DNA of 64,000 nucleotides from Chryseolinea serpens (lineage in GTDB: Bacteria > Bacteroidota > Bacteroidia > Cytophagales > Cyclobacteriaceae): positions 62,001-126,000 of the forward strand of contig NZ_FQWQ01000005.1 in the NCBI RefSeq assembly GCF_900129725.1, written 5' to 3'. The position numbers and the translations under genes were made by a program. This document shows, in pieces, positions 46,762-55,994 of this stretch (positions are counted from its first letter, which is position 1; the number at the start of each line of letters is the position of its first letter). The notes under the pieces are model-generated. The model had not been told where the DNA came from. It saw only the letters and a list, made by a program, of their open reading frames with translations, and did not search any database.

Positions 46762-46790
46762 AGCCGATGAACGGGTGAGGTTCATCGGCT
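46762..46790 (-). terminator. intrinsic terminator after fbaB
   Basis: AGCCGATGAA (46762-46771) and TTCATCGGCT (46781-46790), 9-base loop. On the minus strand it is followed by TTTCTTTTTT. Confidence 0.85.
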
Positions 46791-46805
46791 GAAATTACAA
46801 TTTCG

Positions 46806-47876
46806 TTAAGCTAAATCGATCGATTTATCGAGGTAAATATCCTGGATGGCGTTCAGGATCTCTACGCCTTCTTTCATGGGGCGCTGGAATGCCTTGCGGC
46901 CCGAGATCAAGCCTGTGCCACCGGCACGCTTGTTGATCACGGCGGTGCGCACGGCATCGGCCAGATCGCTTGCACCTTTGGATTCGCCACCGGAGCTGAT
47001 CAAGCCGGCGCGGCCATTGTAGCAATTCAACACCTGGTAGCGGCACAGGTCGATCGGGTGATCGGAAGTGAGCTCCGTATAAATTCTTTCGTCCAGTTTA
47101 CCATAGCTGCTGCCACCGGTGTTCAGCATTTTGTAGCCGCCGTTGGTTTCGGCAAGCTTTTGCTTGATGATGTCGGCCTGGATGGTTACGCCCAGGTGGT
47201 TGGCCTGGCCGGTAAGGTCGGCCGATACGTGATAGTCAACACCGTCTTTCTTGAAGGCGTTGTTACGGGTATAGCACCAGAGAATAGTGGCCATACCAAG
47301 CTGGTGAGCGCGCTCAAAAGCTTTAGACACTTCAATGATCTGGCGGGTAGCATTATCAGAGCCGAAGTAGATCGTGGCACCTACCGCTGCGGCGCCCATG
47401 TTCCAGGCATCCTCAATGGAACCGAACATGATCTGATCGGCCTTGTTGGGGTAGGTGAGCAATTCGTTATGGTTGATCTTCACGATCAAAGGGATCTTAT
47501 GGGCATATTTTCTAGCCACCATGGCCAGTGCGCCAAAGGTGGTGGCCACACCGTTGCAACCGCCTTCGATGGCGAGCTTCACGATGTTTTCGGGATCGAA
47601 ATAAATGGGGTTCTTCGCGAACGATGCGCCGGCGCTGTGCTCGATGCCCTGGTCGATGGGAAGAATGGAAACGAAGCCTGTGTTGGCCAAACGGCCGGTT
47701 CCGTATAATGCTTGTAAGTTGCGCAACACGGGAATGCTGCGGTTGGATTGAGCAAATACTTTGTCAACGAAATCCGGGCTGGGAACCTGGAGTTGATCCT
47801 TGGAGATGGTTTTACTTTGGTGTTTCAGCAGGTAGTCTGCGTCCTTACCGAGTAGGTCAGCGATGTTTCTAGCCAT
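46806..47876 (-). CDS. fbaB: class I fructose-bisphosphate aldolase (DhnA/FbaB type)
   Basis: A glycolytic and gluconeogenic enzyme that splits fructose-1,6-bisphosphate into dihydroxyacetone phosphate and glyceraldehyde-3-phosphate by a Schiff-base lysine, without metal. The 356-aa protein has the archaeal/DhnA-type core: [40 protein letters not shown] and [18 protein letters not shown]. Lysines in the KINHN and RNNAFKK strands are the candidates for catalysis; I cannot fix which is the Schiff-base residue without alignment. It has its own promoter element and terminator. Confidence 0.92.
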   Translation of the reverse strand: MARNIADLLGKDADYLLKHQSKTISKDQLQVPSPDFVDKVFAQSNRSIPVLRNLQALYGTGRLANTGFVSILPIDQGIEHSAGASFAKNPIYFDPENIVKLAIEGGCNGVATTFGALAMVARKYAHKIPLIVKINHNELLTYPNKADQIMFGSIEDAWNMGAAAVGATIYFGSDNATRQIIEVSKAFERAHQLGMATILWCYTRNNAFKKDGVDYHVSADLTGQANHLGVTIQADIIKQKLAETNGGYKMLNTGGSSYGKLDERIYTELTSDHPIDLCRYQVLNCYNGRAGLISSGGESKGASDLADAVRTAVINKRAGGTGLISGRKAFQRPMKEGVEILNAIQDIYLDKSIDLA

Positions 47877-47899
47877 AGTTGGTTTTTTATGCGAGGGGA

Positions 47900-47907
47900 C
47901 AAAGTTA
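47900..47907 (-). promoter_or_regulatory. -7 promoter element of fbaB
   Basis: Read on the minus strand this is TAACTTTG, a perfect TAnnTTTG, 23 bases before the ATG. Confidence 0.6.
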
Positions 47908-48006
47908 TTAATTATTTAATAGGATGCTAATTTGAGCTGTTTTGGGGGTTTTTGACCCATTTCAAACGTGTTCAGCACCCCTCCGGAAAAACCCTAAAAA
48001 CGAAAA

Positions 48007-48031
48007 AAGCCACCCCGGGTAGGAATGGCTT
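48007..48031 (-). terminator. intrinsic terminator after rplS
   Basis: AAGCCACCCC (48007-48016) and GGAATGGCTT (48022-48031) pair with two wobbles. On the minus strand the stem ends in a T run. Confidence 0.8.
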
Positions 48032-48050
48032 CTTTGTATATCCGGATGTA

Positions 48051-48404
48051 TTAAATCTTCTCCTTGATGCGGGCAGCCTTGCCTTGCTTGCCTTTCAGGT
48101 AGTACAGTTTTGCACGACGTACTTTACCTTCTTTCAATACTTCGATCTTGTCGATAGAGGGCGAAACGATAGGGAAGATACGCTCAACGCCTACGCCGTT
48201 GGAGATCTTGCGAACGGTGAATGTCTCGCCGTTGCTGTTGCTGCCGCGGCGTTGGATCACCGTGCCCTGGAACTGCTGGATGCGCTCCTTGTTACCTTCT
48301 TTTATTTTTACGTGAACGTTCACAGTATCACCAGGCTTGAAGCTGGGTTGTGTCTCACGGACTTTCGCAAATTCTTGCTCTACGAGTTTAATCAGATCTG
48401 CCAT
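48051..48404 (-). CDS. rplS: 50S ribosomal protein L19
   Basis: L19 lies at the 30S/50S interface. The 117-aa protein shows the [23 protein letters not shown]-like KOW-type core, [24 protein letters not shown], and the conserved end [18 protein letters not shown]. The length is typical. In many bacteria it is the last gene of rpsP-rimM-trmD-rplS. Here it keeps that order but has its own promoter element and a 90-base gap after trmD. Confidence 0.97.
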   Translation of the reverse strand: MADLIKLVEQEFAKVRETQPSFKPGDTVNVHVKIKEGNKERIQQFQGTVIQRRGSNSNGETFTVRKISNGVGVERIFPIVSPSIDKIEVLKEGKVRRAKLYYLKGKQGKAARIKEKI

Positions 48405-48430
48405 AACACGATGGTTTTGAAAATGGACTG

Positions 48431-48438
48431 CAAATGTA
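48431..48438 (-). promoter_or_regulatory. -7 promoter element of rplS
   Basis: Read on the minus strand this is TACATTTG, 26 bases before the rplS ATG. It makes rplS an independent unit. Confidence 0.6.
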
Positions 48439-48494
48439 GGGAAAGAATTGAAACTTAGGAAGCTGGGATATAGAATGTTTGCAAAAAATGGATT

Positions 48495-49175
48495 TTAAGG
48501 CTTTTGAAGCAATTCTGGCCGCCTTTTTTGGGTCCGCTCCAGCGCCTGGTCGTGTCGCCACTCCTCAATCCGGGCCTGGTGCCCCGACAAAAGCACGTCC
48601 GGAACCTTCCAGCCTTTGTACTCTGCCGGCCGGGTATATACCGGGGGCGCAATGAGGTTATCCTGGAAAGAATCACTCAACGCCGAGGTCTCGTCCGACA
48701 ACACGCCGGGAATGAGCCGGACCACCGCGTCGGCCACCACAGCCGCCGCCAACTCGCCACCGGAAAGGACATAGTCACCGATGCTGATCTCACGGGTGAT
48801 CAAATGCTCCCGCACCCGTTCGTCCACCCCTTTATAATGACCACAAAGTAAAATGAGATTCTTTTTCAGACTCAACTCATTGGCCAGGGGCTGCGACAGG
48901 CGCTGGCCATCGGGACTCATATAGATAATGTCGTCGTAGGTTCGTTTGGACTTGAGTTCGGTCAGACAGTTGTCGATGGGTTCGATCATCATCACCATGC
49001 CGGCCCCGCCGCCAAAGGCGTAATCGTCCGTCGTCCGGTGTTTATTGGTGGCGTATTGACGCAGGTCGATGATGTTGACCGTGACCAGCCCCTTGGCCTG
49101 GGCGCGCTTCAGGATCGAGTCCGAAAAGGGGCTCTCAATAAGCTTGGGGAGGCACGTGAGAATGTCGATGTGCAT
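48495..49175 (-). CDS. trmD: tRNA (guanine37-N1)-methyltransferase
   Basis: Methylates G37 next to the anticodon using S-adenosylmethionine, which prevents +1 frameshifting. The 226-aa SPOUT-class protein has [13 protein letters not shown], the knot segment [18 protein letters not shown] and [29 protein letters not shown], and the C-terminal [31 protein letters not shown]. Start at the ATG at 49175, two bases after the rimM stop; an in-frame TTG at 49181 would overlap rimM. Confidence 0.96.
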   Translation of the reverse strand: MHIDILTCLPKLIESPFSDSILKRAQAKGLVTVNIIDLRQYATNKHRTTDDYAFGGGAGMVMMIEPIDNCLTELKSKRTYDDIIYMSPDGQRLSQPLANELSLKKNLILLCGHYKGVDERVREHLITREISIGDYVLSGGELAAAVVADAVVRLIPGVLSDETSALSDSFQDNLIAPPVYTRPAEYKGWKVPDVLLSGHQARIEEWRHDQALERTQKRRPELLQKP

Positions 49176-49177
49176 GG

Positions 49178-49690
49178 TCAAATATCCAAAAATCCTTCGG
49201 GAAGATTCACGGTGATGCGCTTTTTGCCCTTGTTAATGCTCGCAATGAAGGGGCCGTTCACGGGGATGAGGACTTCACCAGTCTCCCGCTCAACCGCCAG
49301 GAGCGGATTGGCCCCCGGCTGCACTTCCACAACCTTTCCCAAAAGGCCTGCCTCGCCATCCCAAACCTCAAAACCAATGATCTCGTCGCTGTAAAATTCA
49401 CCCCGGGCCGACTTCGGGCGGAGCGACTTTTGAACATAGAGCGCGCGCTTGGCAATCTTCCCCGCTTCTTCGACGGAGTCGACGTCCTCGAATTTTATAA
49501 GGGCCTTTGCCTGGTGCACGGAGGCCGTTTGCACAAAATAGGGTATCAGGCGGTTATCCTTCTCCACAAAGAGGGCCTTCAGCTCTGCGAGATTTTCGGG
49601 TGCTTCGTCATCCAGCGAGACCGTCACTTCGCCTTTCAGGCCGTGGGGTTTCAGGATGAAGCCGATCTTAAAACATTCGTCTATGTCCAT
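49178..49690 (-). CDS. rimM: ribosome maturation factor RimM
   Basis: Assists late 16S/30S assembly around S19. The 170-aa protein has an N-terminal RimM domain ([24 protein letters not shown]) and a C-terminal PRC barrel ([35 protein letters not shown], ending LPEGFLDI). It is immediately followed by trmD and separated from rpsP by a terminator-like hairpin. Confidence 0.95.
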   Translation of the reverse strand: MDIDECFKIGFILKPHGLKGEVTVSLDDEAPENLAELKALFVEKDNRLIPYFVQTASVHQAKALIKFEDVDSVEEAGKIAKRALYVQKSLRPKSARGEFYSDEIIGFEVWDGEAGLLGKVVEVQPGANPLLAVERETGEVLIPVNGPFIASINKGKKRITVNLPEGFLDI

Positions 49691-49703
49691 GGTGGGAAAA
49701 TAA

Positions 49704-49735
49704 AAATGCCAATGCGTGGGAACACATTGGCATTT
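49704..49735 (-). terminator. terminator or attenuator between rpsP and rimM
   Basis: AAATGCCAATG (49704-49714) and CATTGGCATTT (49725-49735), 10-base loop. On the minus strand it ends in TTTTTATTTT, so much rpsP transcription should stop here before rimM-trmD. Confidence 0.8.
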
Positions 49736-49753
49736 GGAATGATCAATTTAAAA

Positions 49754-50299
49754 TTAAGCTTGTTCGGTAGCTTCTGCGGCCGGGGCTTCGTTTTCGGCAG
49801 CGGCGGCAGGTTGTGCAGCAGCAGCGGCAGCAGCCTCTTCGGCAACCTTAGCCTTTTGACGGATCGCTTCAGCACGAGCTTCGCGGATCTTGGTTTCGGC
49901 AGCTTTGCGGGCTTTCGCGCTTTCTTCTTTGGAAGCGGTAACCTTGTTTCTCTTGGCTTCGATCTTAGCTTCCTTGCTCTTCAGCCAGTCGGCCAGTTTC
50001 GCGTCGGCTTGGTCTTGGGTGATAGCACCTTTGATAACGCCGATTTGGAGGTGTTTTTTCAGCATAATGCCACGGTATGAAAGCATAGCTTTCACGGTGT
50101 CGGAAGGCTGAGCGCCATTCATCAACCATTTGAATGCTTTTTCGTCATTCAGGTCAATGGAAGCGGGGGTGGTGAGGGGATTGTAAGTCCCGATCTTTTC
50201 AATGAAGCGACCATCGCGTGGTGCTCTGGCATCGGCTACGACTACATCGTACATCGCCAGTTTCTTGCGGCCTCTGCGGGCCAATCTGATTTTAACCAT
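49754..50299 (-). CDS. rpsP: 30S ribosomal protein S16 with long C-terminal extension
   Basis: S16 stabilises the 5' domain of 16S rRNA. The conserved core ([40 protein letters not shown]) occupies residues 1-80. The protein is 181 aa, about twice the usual bacterial S16, because of a charged helical stretch ([12 protein letters not shown]) and an alanine/glutamate-rich tail ending EATEQA. Such tails are common in Bacteroidota S16. Promoter element at 50352-50359. Confidence 0.95.
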   Translation of the reverse strand: MVKIRLARRGRKKLAMYDVVVADARAPRDGRFIEKIGTYNPLTTPASIDLNDEKAFKWLMNGAQPSDTVKAMLSYRGIMLKKHLQIGVIKGAITQDQADAKLADWLKSKEAKIEAKRNKVTASKEESAKARKAAETKIREARAEAIRQKAKVAEEAAAAAAAQPAAAAENEAPAAEATEQA

Positions 50300-50351
50300 T
50301 ACTGTGTCAGTTTTAAATAGTGGAACTCGTCCTGTATTTTTTTAAAGACCG

Positions 50352-50359
50352 CAAAGTTA
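50352..50359 (-). promoter_or_regulatory. -7 promoter element of rpsP
   Basis: Read on the minus strand this is TAACTTTG, 52 bases before the rpsP ATG. Confidence 0.6.
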
Positions 50360-50471
50360 AGTTTTTTTTCCGTTTCGGCAATGATCGGCGCCTAAAGGGG
50401 TTGAAAGGAAGGAAAATAGTTAAGTATTCGTTTACGCGATTACTCAATTTTTTAATCTTATAACACTTCTC

Positions 50472-50479
50472 TACATTTG
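50472..50479 (+). promoter_or_regulatory. -7 promoter element of sucA
   Basis: TACATTTG, a perfect TAnnTTTG, 19 bases before the sucA ATG. Confidence 0.6.
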
Positions 50480-50498
50480 TTGGCTTTCAAAAATAATC

Positions 50499-53231
50499 AT
50501 GGATAATTATTCATACATCAGCAATGCAGACGTTGGTTATCTGGACCAACTCTACCAAAATTACAAAAAGGACCCTAGTAGCGTCGATTTAACCTGGCAG
50601 AAGTTTTTTGAGGGATACGACTTCTCCAATCAGCGCTTTGGTGAAAATGGCCACGGTCCCAAAGGAGGCGACGATTCCCTCTCCTTAAAGGAAACGCAGG
50701 TGCGAAACCTGATCTTCGTGTACCGCTCGTTCGGTCACCTGAAATCCAAAACAAACCCCGTTCGCGAACGCAGAAACCACCAGGTGAACTTCGACCACAC
50801 CAACGTGGGCCTCACCGATGCCGACCTGGACACCGAGTTTGACGTGGGCGCCGAAATCGGCATGGGCCGCGCCACCCTGCGCAAGATCATCGAAAAACTG
50901 AAGTCCGTATACCTCGGTCCCATCGGTTTCGAATACAACTTCATCCGCAACGACGAAGTGCGCTCGTGGTTCTTCCAAAAATGCGAACAACAATACTATA
51001 CTTATAATCCCAGCATCGACGAGAAGAAAAGCATCCTCACCAAGCTGAACGAAGCGGTGGTGTTCGAGAACTTCTTGCACACGAAATTCCTGGGACAAAA
51101 ACGCTTCTCCCTGGAAGGTGGTGAAAACACCATCCCTGCCCTGCAAACCATCATCAACAAAGCAGCAGAGCTGGACGTGAAGGAAGTGGTGATCGGCATG
51201 GCCCACCGCGGCCGCCTGAACGTGCTGTCGAACATCCTCGGCAAAACGTATGAGCAGATCTTCACCGAATTTGAAGGCAACGTCAGCCCCGAGCAAACCA
51301 TGGGCGATGGCGACGTGAAATATCACCTGGGCTATTCAAGCCATATCAACACGCCTTCCGGCAAAAAAATATACCTGAAACTCACCCCCAACCCTTCGCA
51401 CCTCGAAGCGGTTGACCCGTTGGTGATCGGCTACACGCGTGGCCAGATCGACGACGAATATAAAGGAGATCTTTCTAAAGGTATGGCCATCCTCATCCAC
51501 GGCGACGCCGCGGTGGCAGGACAAGGCATTGTCTATGAACTGTTGCAGATGTCGGGCTTGCCCGGCTACACCACGGGTGGAACGATCCACTTCGTGATCA
51601 ACAACCAGGTGGGTTTCACCACCGACTACGACGATGCCCGTACCAGCATTTACTGTACAGACCTGGCCAAGATCGTGGACGCCCCTGTGCTGCACGTGAA
51701 CGGCGACGACGCCGAAGCCGTAAGCTTCGCCGCGAAACTGGCCGTAGAATATCGCCAGAAATTCGGACAGGATATTTTTATCGACTTGCTGTGCTACCGT
51801 CGTCACGGTCACAACGAGAGTGATGAGCCCAAGTTCACACAGCCGAAATTGTATAACATCATTGCCAAGCACGAGAATCCCCGCGAGATCTACGTAAAGA
51901 AATTGGTAGAGCGTGGCGATGTGGATGCGGCGTTGGCCGATGAGATGGACAAGAATTTCAGAAACCAGTTGCAAGACCGGTTGAATGAAGTGAAACAGAA
52001 GCCCCTTCCCTACAAGCCTCAAAAGATCGAAGCCGAGTGGGAACAAATGCGTTGGGCAACACCGGAAGATTTTGATAAATCGCCGGAGACCGGTATCAAG
52101 GAAAGTGTGATCGAAAAAGTTGGTAAAGCGCTGACGACGATCCCCGAAGGCTTCAAGCCTTTGAAACAAATCGAAAAATTGTTGAAGGACCGTCAGGCGG
52201 CTTTCTTTGAAACGAAAGTGCTGGGTTGGGCTGAGGCAGAATTGTTAGCCTATGGCTCGCTGCTGACCGAGAAGACGCCGGTGCGTATGTCGGGTCAGGA
52301 TGTTCGCCGCGGCACGTTCTCGCACCGTCACGCCTATTTCTTTGACGCGAACACAAACGAACCGTATTGCGGTCTCGACAACATCGACAAGACCCAGACG
52401 AAATTCAAGATCTACAACTCGTTGTTGTCTGAATTTGGTGTATTGGGTTTTGAATATGGCTATGCCATGTCTTCACCCAGCGCCTTGGTGTTGTGGGAAG
52501 CACAGTTTGGCGACTTCGTGAACGGAGCGCAAGTGATCATCGACCAGTTCCTTTCTTCTGCCGAATCGAAATGGCAACGGATGAACGGCCTGGTGATGTT
52601 GTTGCCCCACGGCTACGAAGGCCAGGGTCCTGAACACTCGAGCTGCCGTCCGGAGCGATTCCTGCAGTTGGCGGCCGAATACAATATGATCGTGTCGAAC
52701 CCCACCACGCCGTCGAACTTCTTCCACTTGCTGAGAAGACAAGTGACGTGGCAATTCCGCAAACCCTGCGTGGTGTTCTCGCCCAAGTCGTTGCTGAGAC
52801 ATCCCGCGGTTATTTCACCGGTGAAGGAATTCACGTCGGGCAGCTTCAGCGAAGTGCTGGATGATCCTACGGGCGTACCGGCCAAAGATGTGAAGCGTGT
52901 CATTCTTTGCTCGGGCAAGCTCTATTATGACCTCGCCGAAGTACAGCAGAAGCGCAAAGCAAAAGACGCGGCCATCGTGCGCATTGAGCAACTCTATCCT
53001 TTCCCTGAAAAACAACTGAAAGCTGTCCTGAAGAAATACAAGGACGCCAAGGTGGTGTGGGCGCAGGAAGAGCCGGCCAACATGGGCGCCTATTCGTTCA
53101 TCCTCCGGATGATGCCGAAGCAGGAGTTTGAAGTGGTATCGCGCAAGGCCAGTGCATCGCCGGCTACCGGTTTCTCTAAAGTTCATAAAGTAGAGCAAGA
53201 GAAATTGGCGAACAAAGCATTCGAGATCTAA
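50499..53231 (+). CDS. sucA: 2-oxoglutarate dehydrogenase E1 component
   Basis: The thiamine-diphosphate enzyme that decarboxylates 2-oxoglutarate and passes the succinyl group to the lipoyl arm of E2. The 910-aa protein has the N-terminal E2-binding segment (YLDQLYQNYKKDPSSVDLTWQKFF) and the E1 core with GMAHRGRLNVLSNILGK. Further on are HGDAAVAGQGIVYELLQMSGLPGYTTGGTIHFVINNQVGFTT, the ThDP/Mg segment GDDAEAVSFAAKLAV, and a transketolase-like C-terminal half (MSGQDVRRGTFSHRHA, LLPHGYEGQGPEHSS). Length is typical. It heads the operon with sucB and lpdA. Confidence 0.97.
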   Translation: MDNYSYISNADVGYLDQLYQNYKKDPSSVDLTWQKFFEGYDFSNQRFGENGHGPKGGDDSLSLKETQVRNLIFVYRSFGHLKSKTNPVRERRNHQVNFDHTNVGLTDADLDTEFDVGAEIGMGRATLRKIIEKLKSVYLGPIGFEYNFIRNDEVRSWFFQKCEQQYYTYNPSIDEKKSILTKLNEAVVFENFLHTKFLGQKRFSLEGGENTIPALQTIINKAAELDVKEVVIGMAHRGRLNVLSNILGKTYEQIFTEFEGNVSPEQTMGDGDVKYHLGYSSHINTPSGKKIYLKLTPNPSHLEAVDPLVIGYTRGQIDDEYKGDLSKGMAILIHGDAAVAGQGIVYELLQMSGLPGYTTGGTIHFVINNQVGFTTDYDDARTSIYCTDLAKIVDAPVLHVNGDDAEAVSFAAKLAVEYRQKFGQDIFIDLLCYRRHGHNESDEPKFTQPKLYNIIAKHENPREIYVKKLVERGDVDAALADEMDKNFRNQLQDRLNEVKQKPLPYKPQKIEAEWEQMRWATPEDFDKSPETGIKESVIEKVGKALTTIPEGFKPLKQIEKLLKDRQAAFFETKVLGWAEAELLAYGSLLTEKTPVRMSGQDVRRGTFSHRHAYFFDANTNEPYCGLDNIDKTQTKFKIYNSLLSEFGVLGFEYGYAMSSPSALVLWEAQFGDFVNGAQVIIDQFLSSAESKWQRMNGLVMLLPHGYEGQGPEHSSCRPERFLQLAAEYNMIVSNPTTPSNFFHLLRRQVTWQFRKPCVVFSPKSLLRHPAVISPVKEFTSGSFSEVLDDPTGVPAKDVKRVILCSGKLYYDLAEVQQKRKAKDAAIVRIEQLYPFPEKQLKAVLKKYKDAKVVWAQEEPANMGAYSFILRMMPKQEFEVVSRKASASPATGFSKVHKVEQEKLANKAFEI

Positions 53232-53298
53232 ACAGAAAACATGTCACGGCCTTGGCCGTCAAAAAAACATATCGTTCAAATAAAAAAATTAAAAGGGA

Positions 53299-54858
53299 AT
53301 GGCTATTCAAATAAAAGTGCCCGCAGTCGGCGAGTCCATCACGGAAGTGACCATCGCGAACTGGCTTAAGAAAGACGGCGATGTGGTGAAGTTGGATGAA
53401 GTGATTGCCGAACTGGAATCGGACAAAGCAACCTTCGAGCTCACGGCACCTAGTGCCGGGGTGTTGAAGATCATCAAACAACAAGGCGAGACGGTTCCCA
53501 TCGGCGGCCTCATCTGCGAAGTGGAACCTTCGGGCGCCACGGCAGCAGCAGCGGCCCCCGCGCCTGCACAACCTGCGGCCCAACCGGCAGCGGCTCCCGC
53601 AGCCCAGGCTCCAGCCGAACCCAAGAAAGCTGGTGGTGTGAAAGAAATGAAAGTGCCTACAGTGGGTGAGTCTATCACCGAGGTGACCATTTCCACCTGG
53701 TTGAAAAAGGACGGCGACCTGGTGAAGTTGGACGAAGTGATTGCCGAAGTGGAATCCGACAAAGCTACGTTTGAGTTGCCGGCTGAAGCCACGGGCATTT
53801 TGCGCATTGTTGCGAAAGAAAAAACAACGCTACCCATAGGCGGTCTCATTTGCAGAATCGAGATCACGGATGGTGCAGCCGCTTCGAACGGTGCCGCGGT
53901 AGCGCAACCCGCAACGGCCACCGCCGCAGTAGCAGGTGACAAAACCTATGCCGCCGGTCATCCTTCACCCACGGCAGCAAAGATCCTGGATGAAAAAGGC
54001 ATTCCTGCAAACCAGGTTTCCGGAACCGGTGTGGGTGGAAGAATCACGCAAACCGACGCGCAAAACGCTCAGAAAGCTCAGGCTCCCGCAGCCACGTCAG
54101 GCAAGCCCGCCGAGACCAAAGCGCCGCTGGCCCCGCCGGTGATTGCTTCCGGTGGAGGACGCAATGTGCGCAACGAGAAAATGACGTCGCTGCGAAAGAC
54201 CATCGCCAAGCGATTGGTGTCGGTGAAAAATGAAACGGCCATGCTCACCACGTTCAACGAAGTGGACATGAAGCCGGTCATGGATCTGCGTTCGAAATAC
54301 AAAGATCAATTCAAGGAAAAATATGGTGTTGGCTTGGGCTTCATGTCCTTCTTCACCAAGGCGGTGTGTGCCGCGTTGAAAGAATTCCCTGCCGTGAATG
54401 CATCGATCAACGGCGATGAAATTATCTATCACGACTACTGCGATGTATCCATCGCTGTGTCTACACCCCGCGGTTTGGTGGTGCCGGTGATCCGCAATGC
54501 GGAGGCGCTTAGCTTCAACCAGATCGAGAGTGAAGTGGTGCGTTTGGCCACGAAAGGCCGCGACGGAAAACTTTCCATCGAAGAGATGACGGGTGGAACG
54601 TTCTCGATCACCAACGGTGGTGTGTTCGGCTCCATGCTTTCAACGCCCATCCTGAACCCGCCGCAGTCGGCGATCCTGGGTATGCACAACATCGTGGAAC
54701 GTCCCGTGGTGAAGAATGGTGAGATCGTGATCCGCCCGATCATGTATGTGGCCCTGTCTTATGATCACCGCATTGTGGATGGTCGCGAGTCGGTGAGCTT
54801 CCTGGTGCGCGTGAAGGAGATGATGGAAGATCCGGGAAGATTGATCCTGGGCGTTTAA
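53299..54858 (+). CDS. sucB: dihydrolipoamide succinyltransferase (E2) with two lipoyl domains
   Basis: The E2 core of the 2-oxoglutarate dehydrogenase complex, 519 aa. Two lipoyl domains (residues 1-77 and 115-190) carry lipoyl lysines K43 and K155 in identical ESDKATFEL motifs. Pro/Ala-rich linkers join them, and a peripheral-subunit-binding domain (221-257, [15 protein letters not shown]) binds E1/E3. The C-terminal acyltransferase has the catalytic DHRIVDGRE motif (H490, D494). E. coli SucB has only one lipoyl domain. It could act with a different E1, but adjacency to sucA makes the succinyl role likely. Confidence 0.95.
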   Translation: MAIQIKVPAVGESITEVTIANWLKKDGDVVKLDEVIAELESDKATFELTAPSAGVLKIIKQQGETVPIGGLICEVEPSGATAAAAAPAPAQPAAQPAAAPAAQAPAEPKKAGGVKEMKVPTVGESITEVTISTWLKKDGDLVKLDEVIAEVESDKATFELPAEATGILRIVAKEKTTLPIGGLICRIEITDGAAASNGAAVAQPATATAAVAGDKTYAAGHPSPTAAKILDEKGIPANQVSGTGVGGRITQTDAQNAQKAQAPAATSGKPAETKAPLAPPVIASGGGRNVRNEKMTSLRKTIAKRLVSVKNETAMLTTFNEVDMKPVMDLRSKYKDQFKEKYGVGLGFMSFFTKAVCAALKEFPAVNASINGDEIIYHDYCDVSIAVSTPRGLVVPVIRNAEALSFNQIESEVVRLATKGRDGKLSIEEMTGGTFSITNGGVFGSMLSTPILNPPQSAILGMHNIVERPVVKNGEIVIRPIMYVALSYDHRIVDGRESVSFLVRVKEMMEDPGRLILGV

Positions 54859-54889
54859 TTTTAAGTTGTCTTTCAGATAAGAAGCAGGT

Positions 54890-55321
54890 ATGAGAATGAG
54901 GATCATCAGTGTCTTACTGAGTGTTGTTTTTTTGTCATACCTGCTTACTTTTTCCGGGTGTTACCGGTCGTGCTTTTCGGAGGATCGCTTTGTGGCCTCT
55001 GTTCATTTCGCTAACCATGGCCAGTACACATCCGTGTATGGGTGGGATGGCGAACAACCCGGGAAGGAAATTCAAATCTACGACTTTAGCACCGAGGTAC
55101 CCCTGACCAGAAAGCAGAACAAGACGGTTCTGATATTTCAAAGTGACACACGAAAGGACACCCTTAGCATACAGTATGAATTAACCCCCAAACTGCAGTC
55201 GAAGGAGTGTGGTTTTTATTTGGATGCCGACCACTACCAGGTGGGCGAACCCACAACGTTTTCAAATGTTGAATTGCAGTCTCCGAGTTCTAGTCAAATA
55301 ACCGTTTATATCAATGACTAG
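54890..55321 (+). CDS. small uncharacterised lipoprotein within the sucAB-lpdA operon
   Basis: A 143-aa lipoprotein (lipobox FSGC, C24), followed by a beta-rich globular part with a further cysteine near residue 102. I do not recognise a family. It begins 31 bases after sucB, and its stop overlaps the start of the next gene (ATGACTAG), so the two are translationally coupled. Its place between E2 and E3 genes is unexpected for an envelope protein; it may simply be co-expressed. Confidence 0.75.
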   Translation: MRMRIISVLLSVVFLSYLLTFSGCYRSCFSEDRFVASVHFANHGQYTSVYGWDGEQPGKEIQIYDFSTEVPLTRKQNKTVLIFQSDTRKDTLSIQYELTPKLQSKECGFYLDADHYQVGEPTTFSNVELQSPSSSQITVYIND

Positions 55322-55988
55322 ACACGCATCCGTTATGGTCATGTTGGCGATTGTTAGCCACACCGCGCTTGGCCAAGCTTCGTCGCCTGCAGGGCTTTCC
55401 GTAGGGTTCGACATACTGAAGACCATGCCGATTTTTTACAGCAGTGGCTATGTGCTGGAGCCTTCGTTGATCTACACGACGAAAAACGGCCTCATGATTG
55501 ACATGGCTGTGGGGTTTGCCAACGTGAAAAAAGATACGCTCTACCAAAATTCTACTTATTTCAACCAGGGACACTACCTTCGCCTGGGTGCTGGTGGAAT
55601 GATCCTCAAACATCCCGGACAATTCAGACAATTTTATCTGCTGGCCGATGTTGTGTATTCGGATTTTACCGAACGGTTCAAGGTTCGTTTCCGCGACGAG
55701 GGAGATTACTACGGCGACGCGTTCAGGACGCTGGAGCAGTCCAGCCGTTTGGTTGCCCTTGAAGTCCAGCCCGGCTACCGGCTGCCAATAGGGAACTCGG
55801 GATTTTCCGTTAATTTTCAGGCCCGGTTCAGTTATGTCGTGACCGAATATGATGCGGACAATTTTCCGGTCTATTTGATTCCGGGCGTCGGCTGCATGGG
55901 TACGGAAAAGGACACGTCGTATAATAATGCGGCCACCGTAGGCGCATCGATTCGCATCGTTTATAAACTTTTAGAAAATAACAATTAA
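55314..55988 (+). CDS. putative small outer-membrane beta-barrel protein
   Basis: A 224-aa protein with a signal peptide (about residues 1-21, TALGQ). An antiparallel alternating pattern suits an eight-strand or similar barrel (GHYLRLGAGGMILKHPG, FYLLADVVYSDFTERFKVRF, SFSVNFQARFSYVV). It overlaps the preceding lipoprotein gene by 8 bases and precedes lpdA by 6 bases. The pair resembles other Bacteroidota lipoprotein/barrel pairs; function unknown. Confidence 0.72.
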   Translation: MTRHASVMVMLAIVSHTALGQASSPAGLSVGFDILKTMPIFYSSGYVLEPSLIYTTKNGLMIDMAVGFANVKKDTLYQNSTYFNQGHYLRLGAGGMILKHPGQFRQFYLLADVVYSDFTERFKVRFRDEGDYYGDAFRTLEQSSRLVALEVQPGYRLPIGNSGFSVNFQARFSYVVTEYDADNFPVYLIPGVGCMGTEKDTSYNNAATVGASIRIVYKLLENNN

Positions 55989-55994
55989 GATCTT

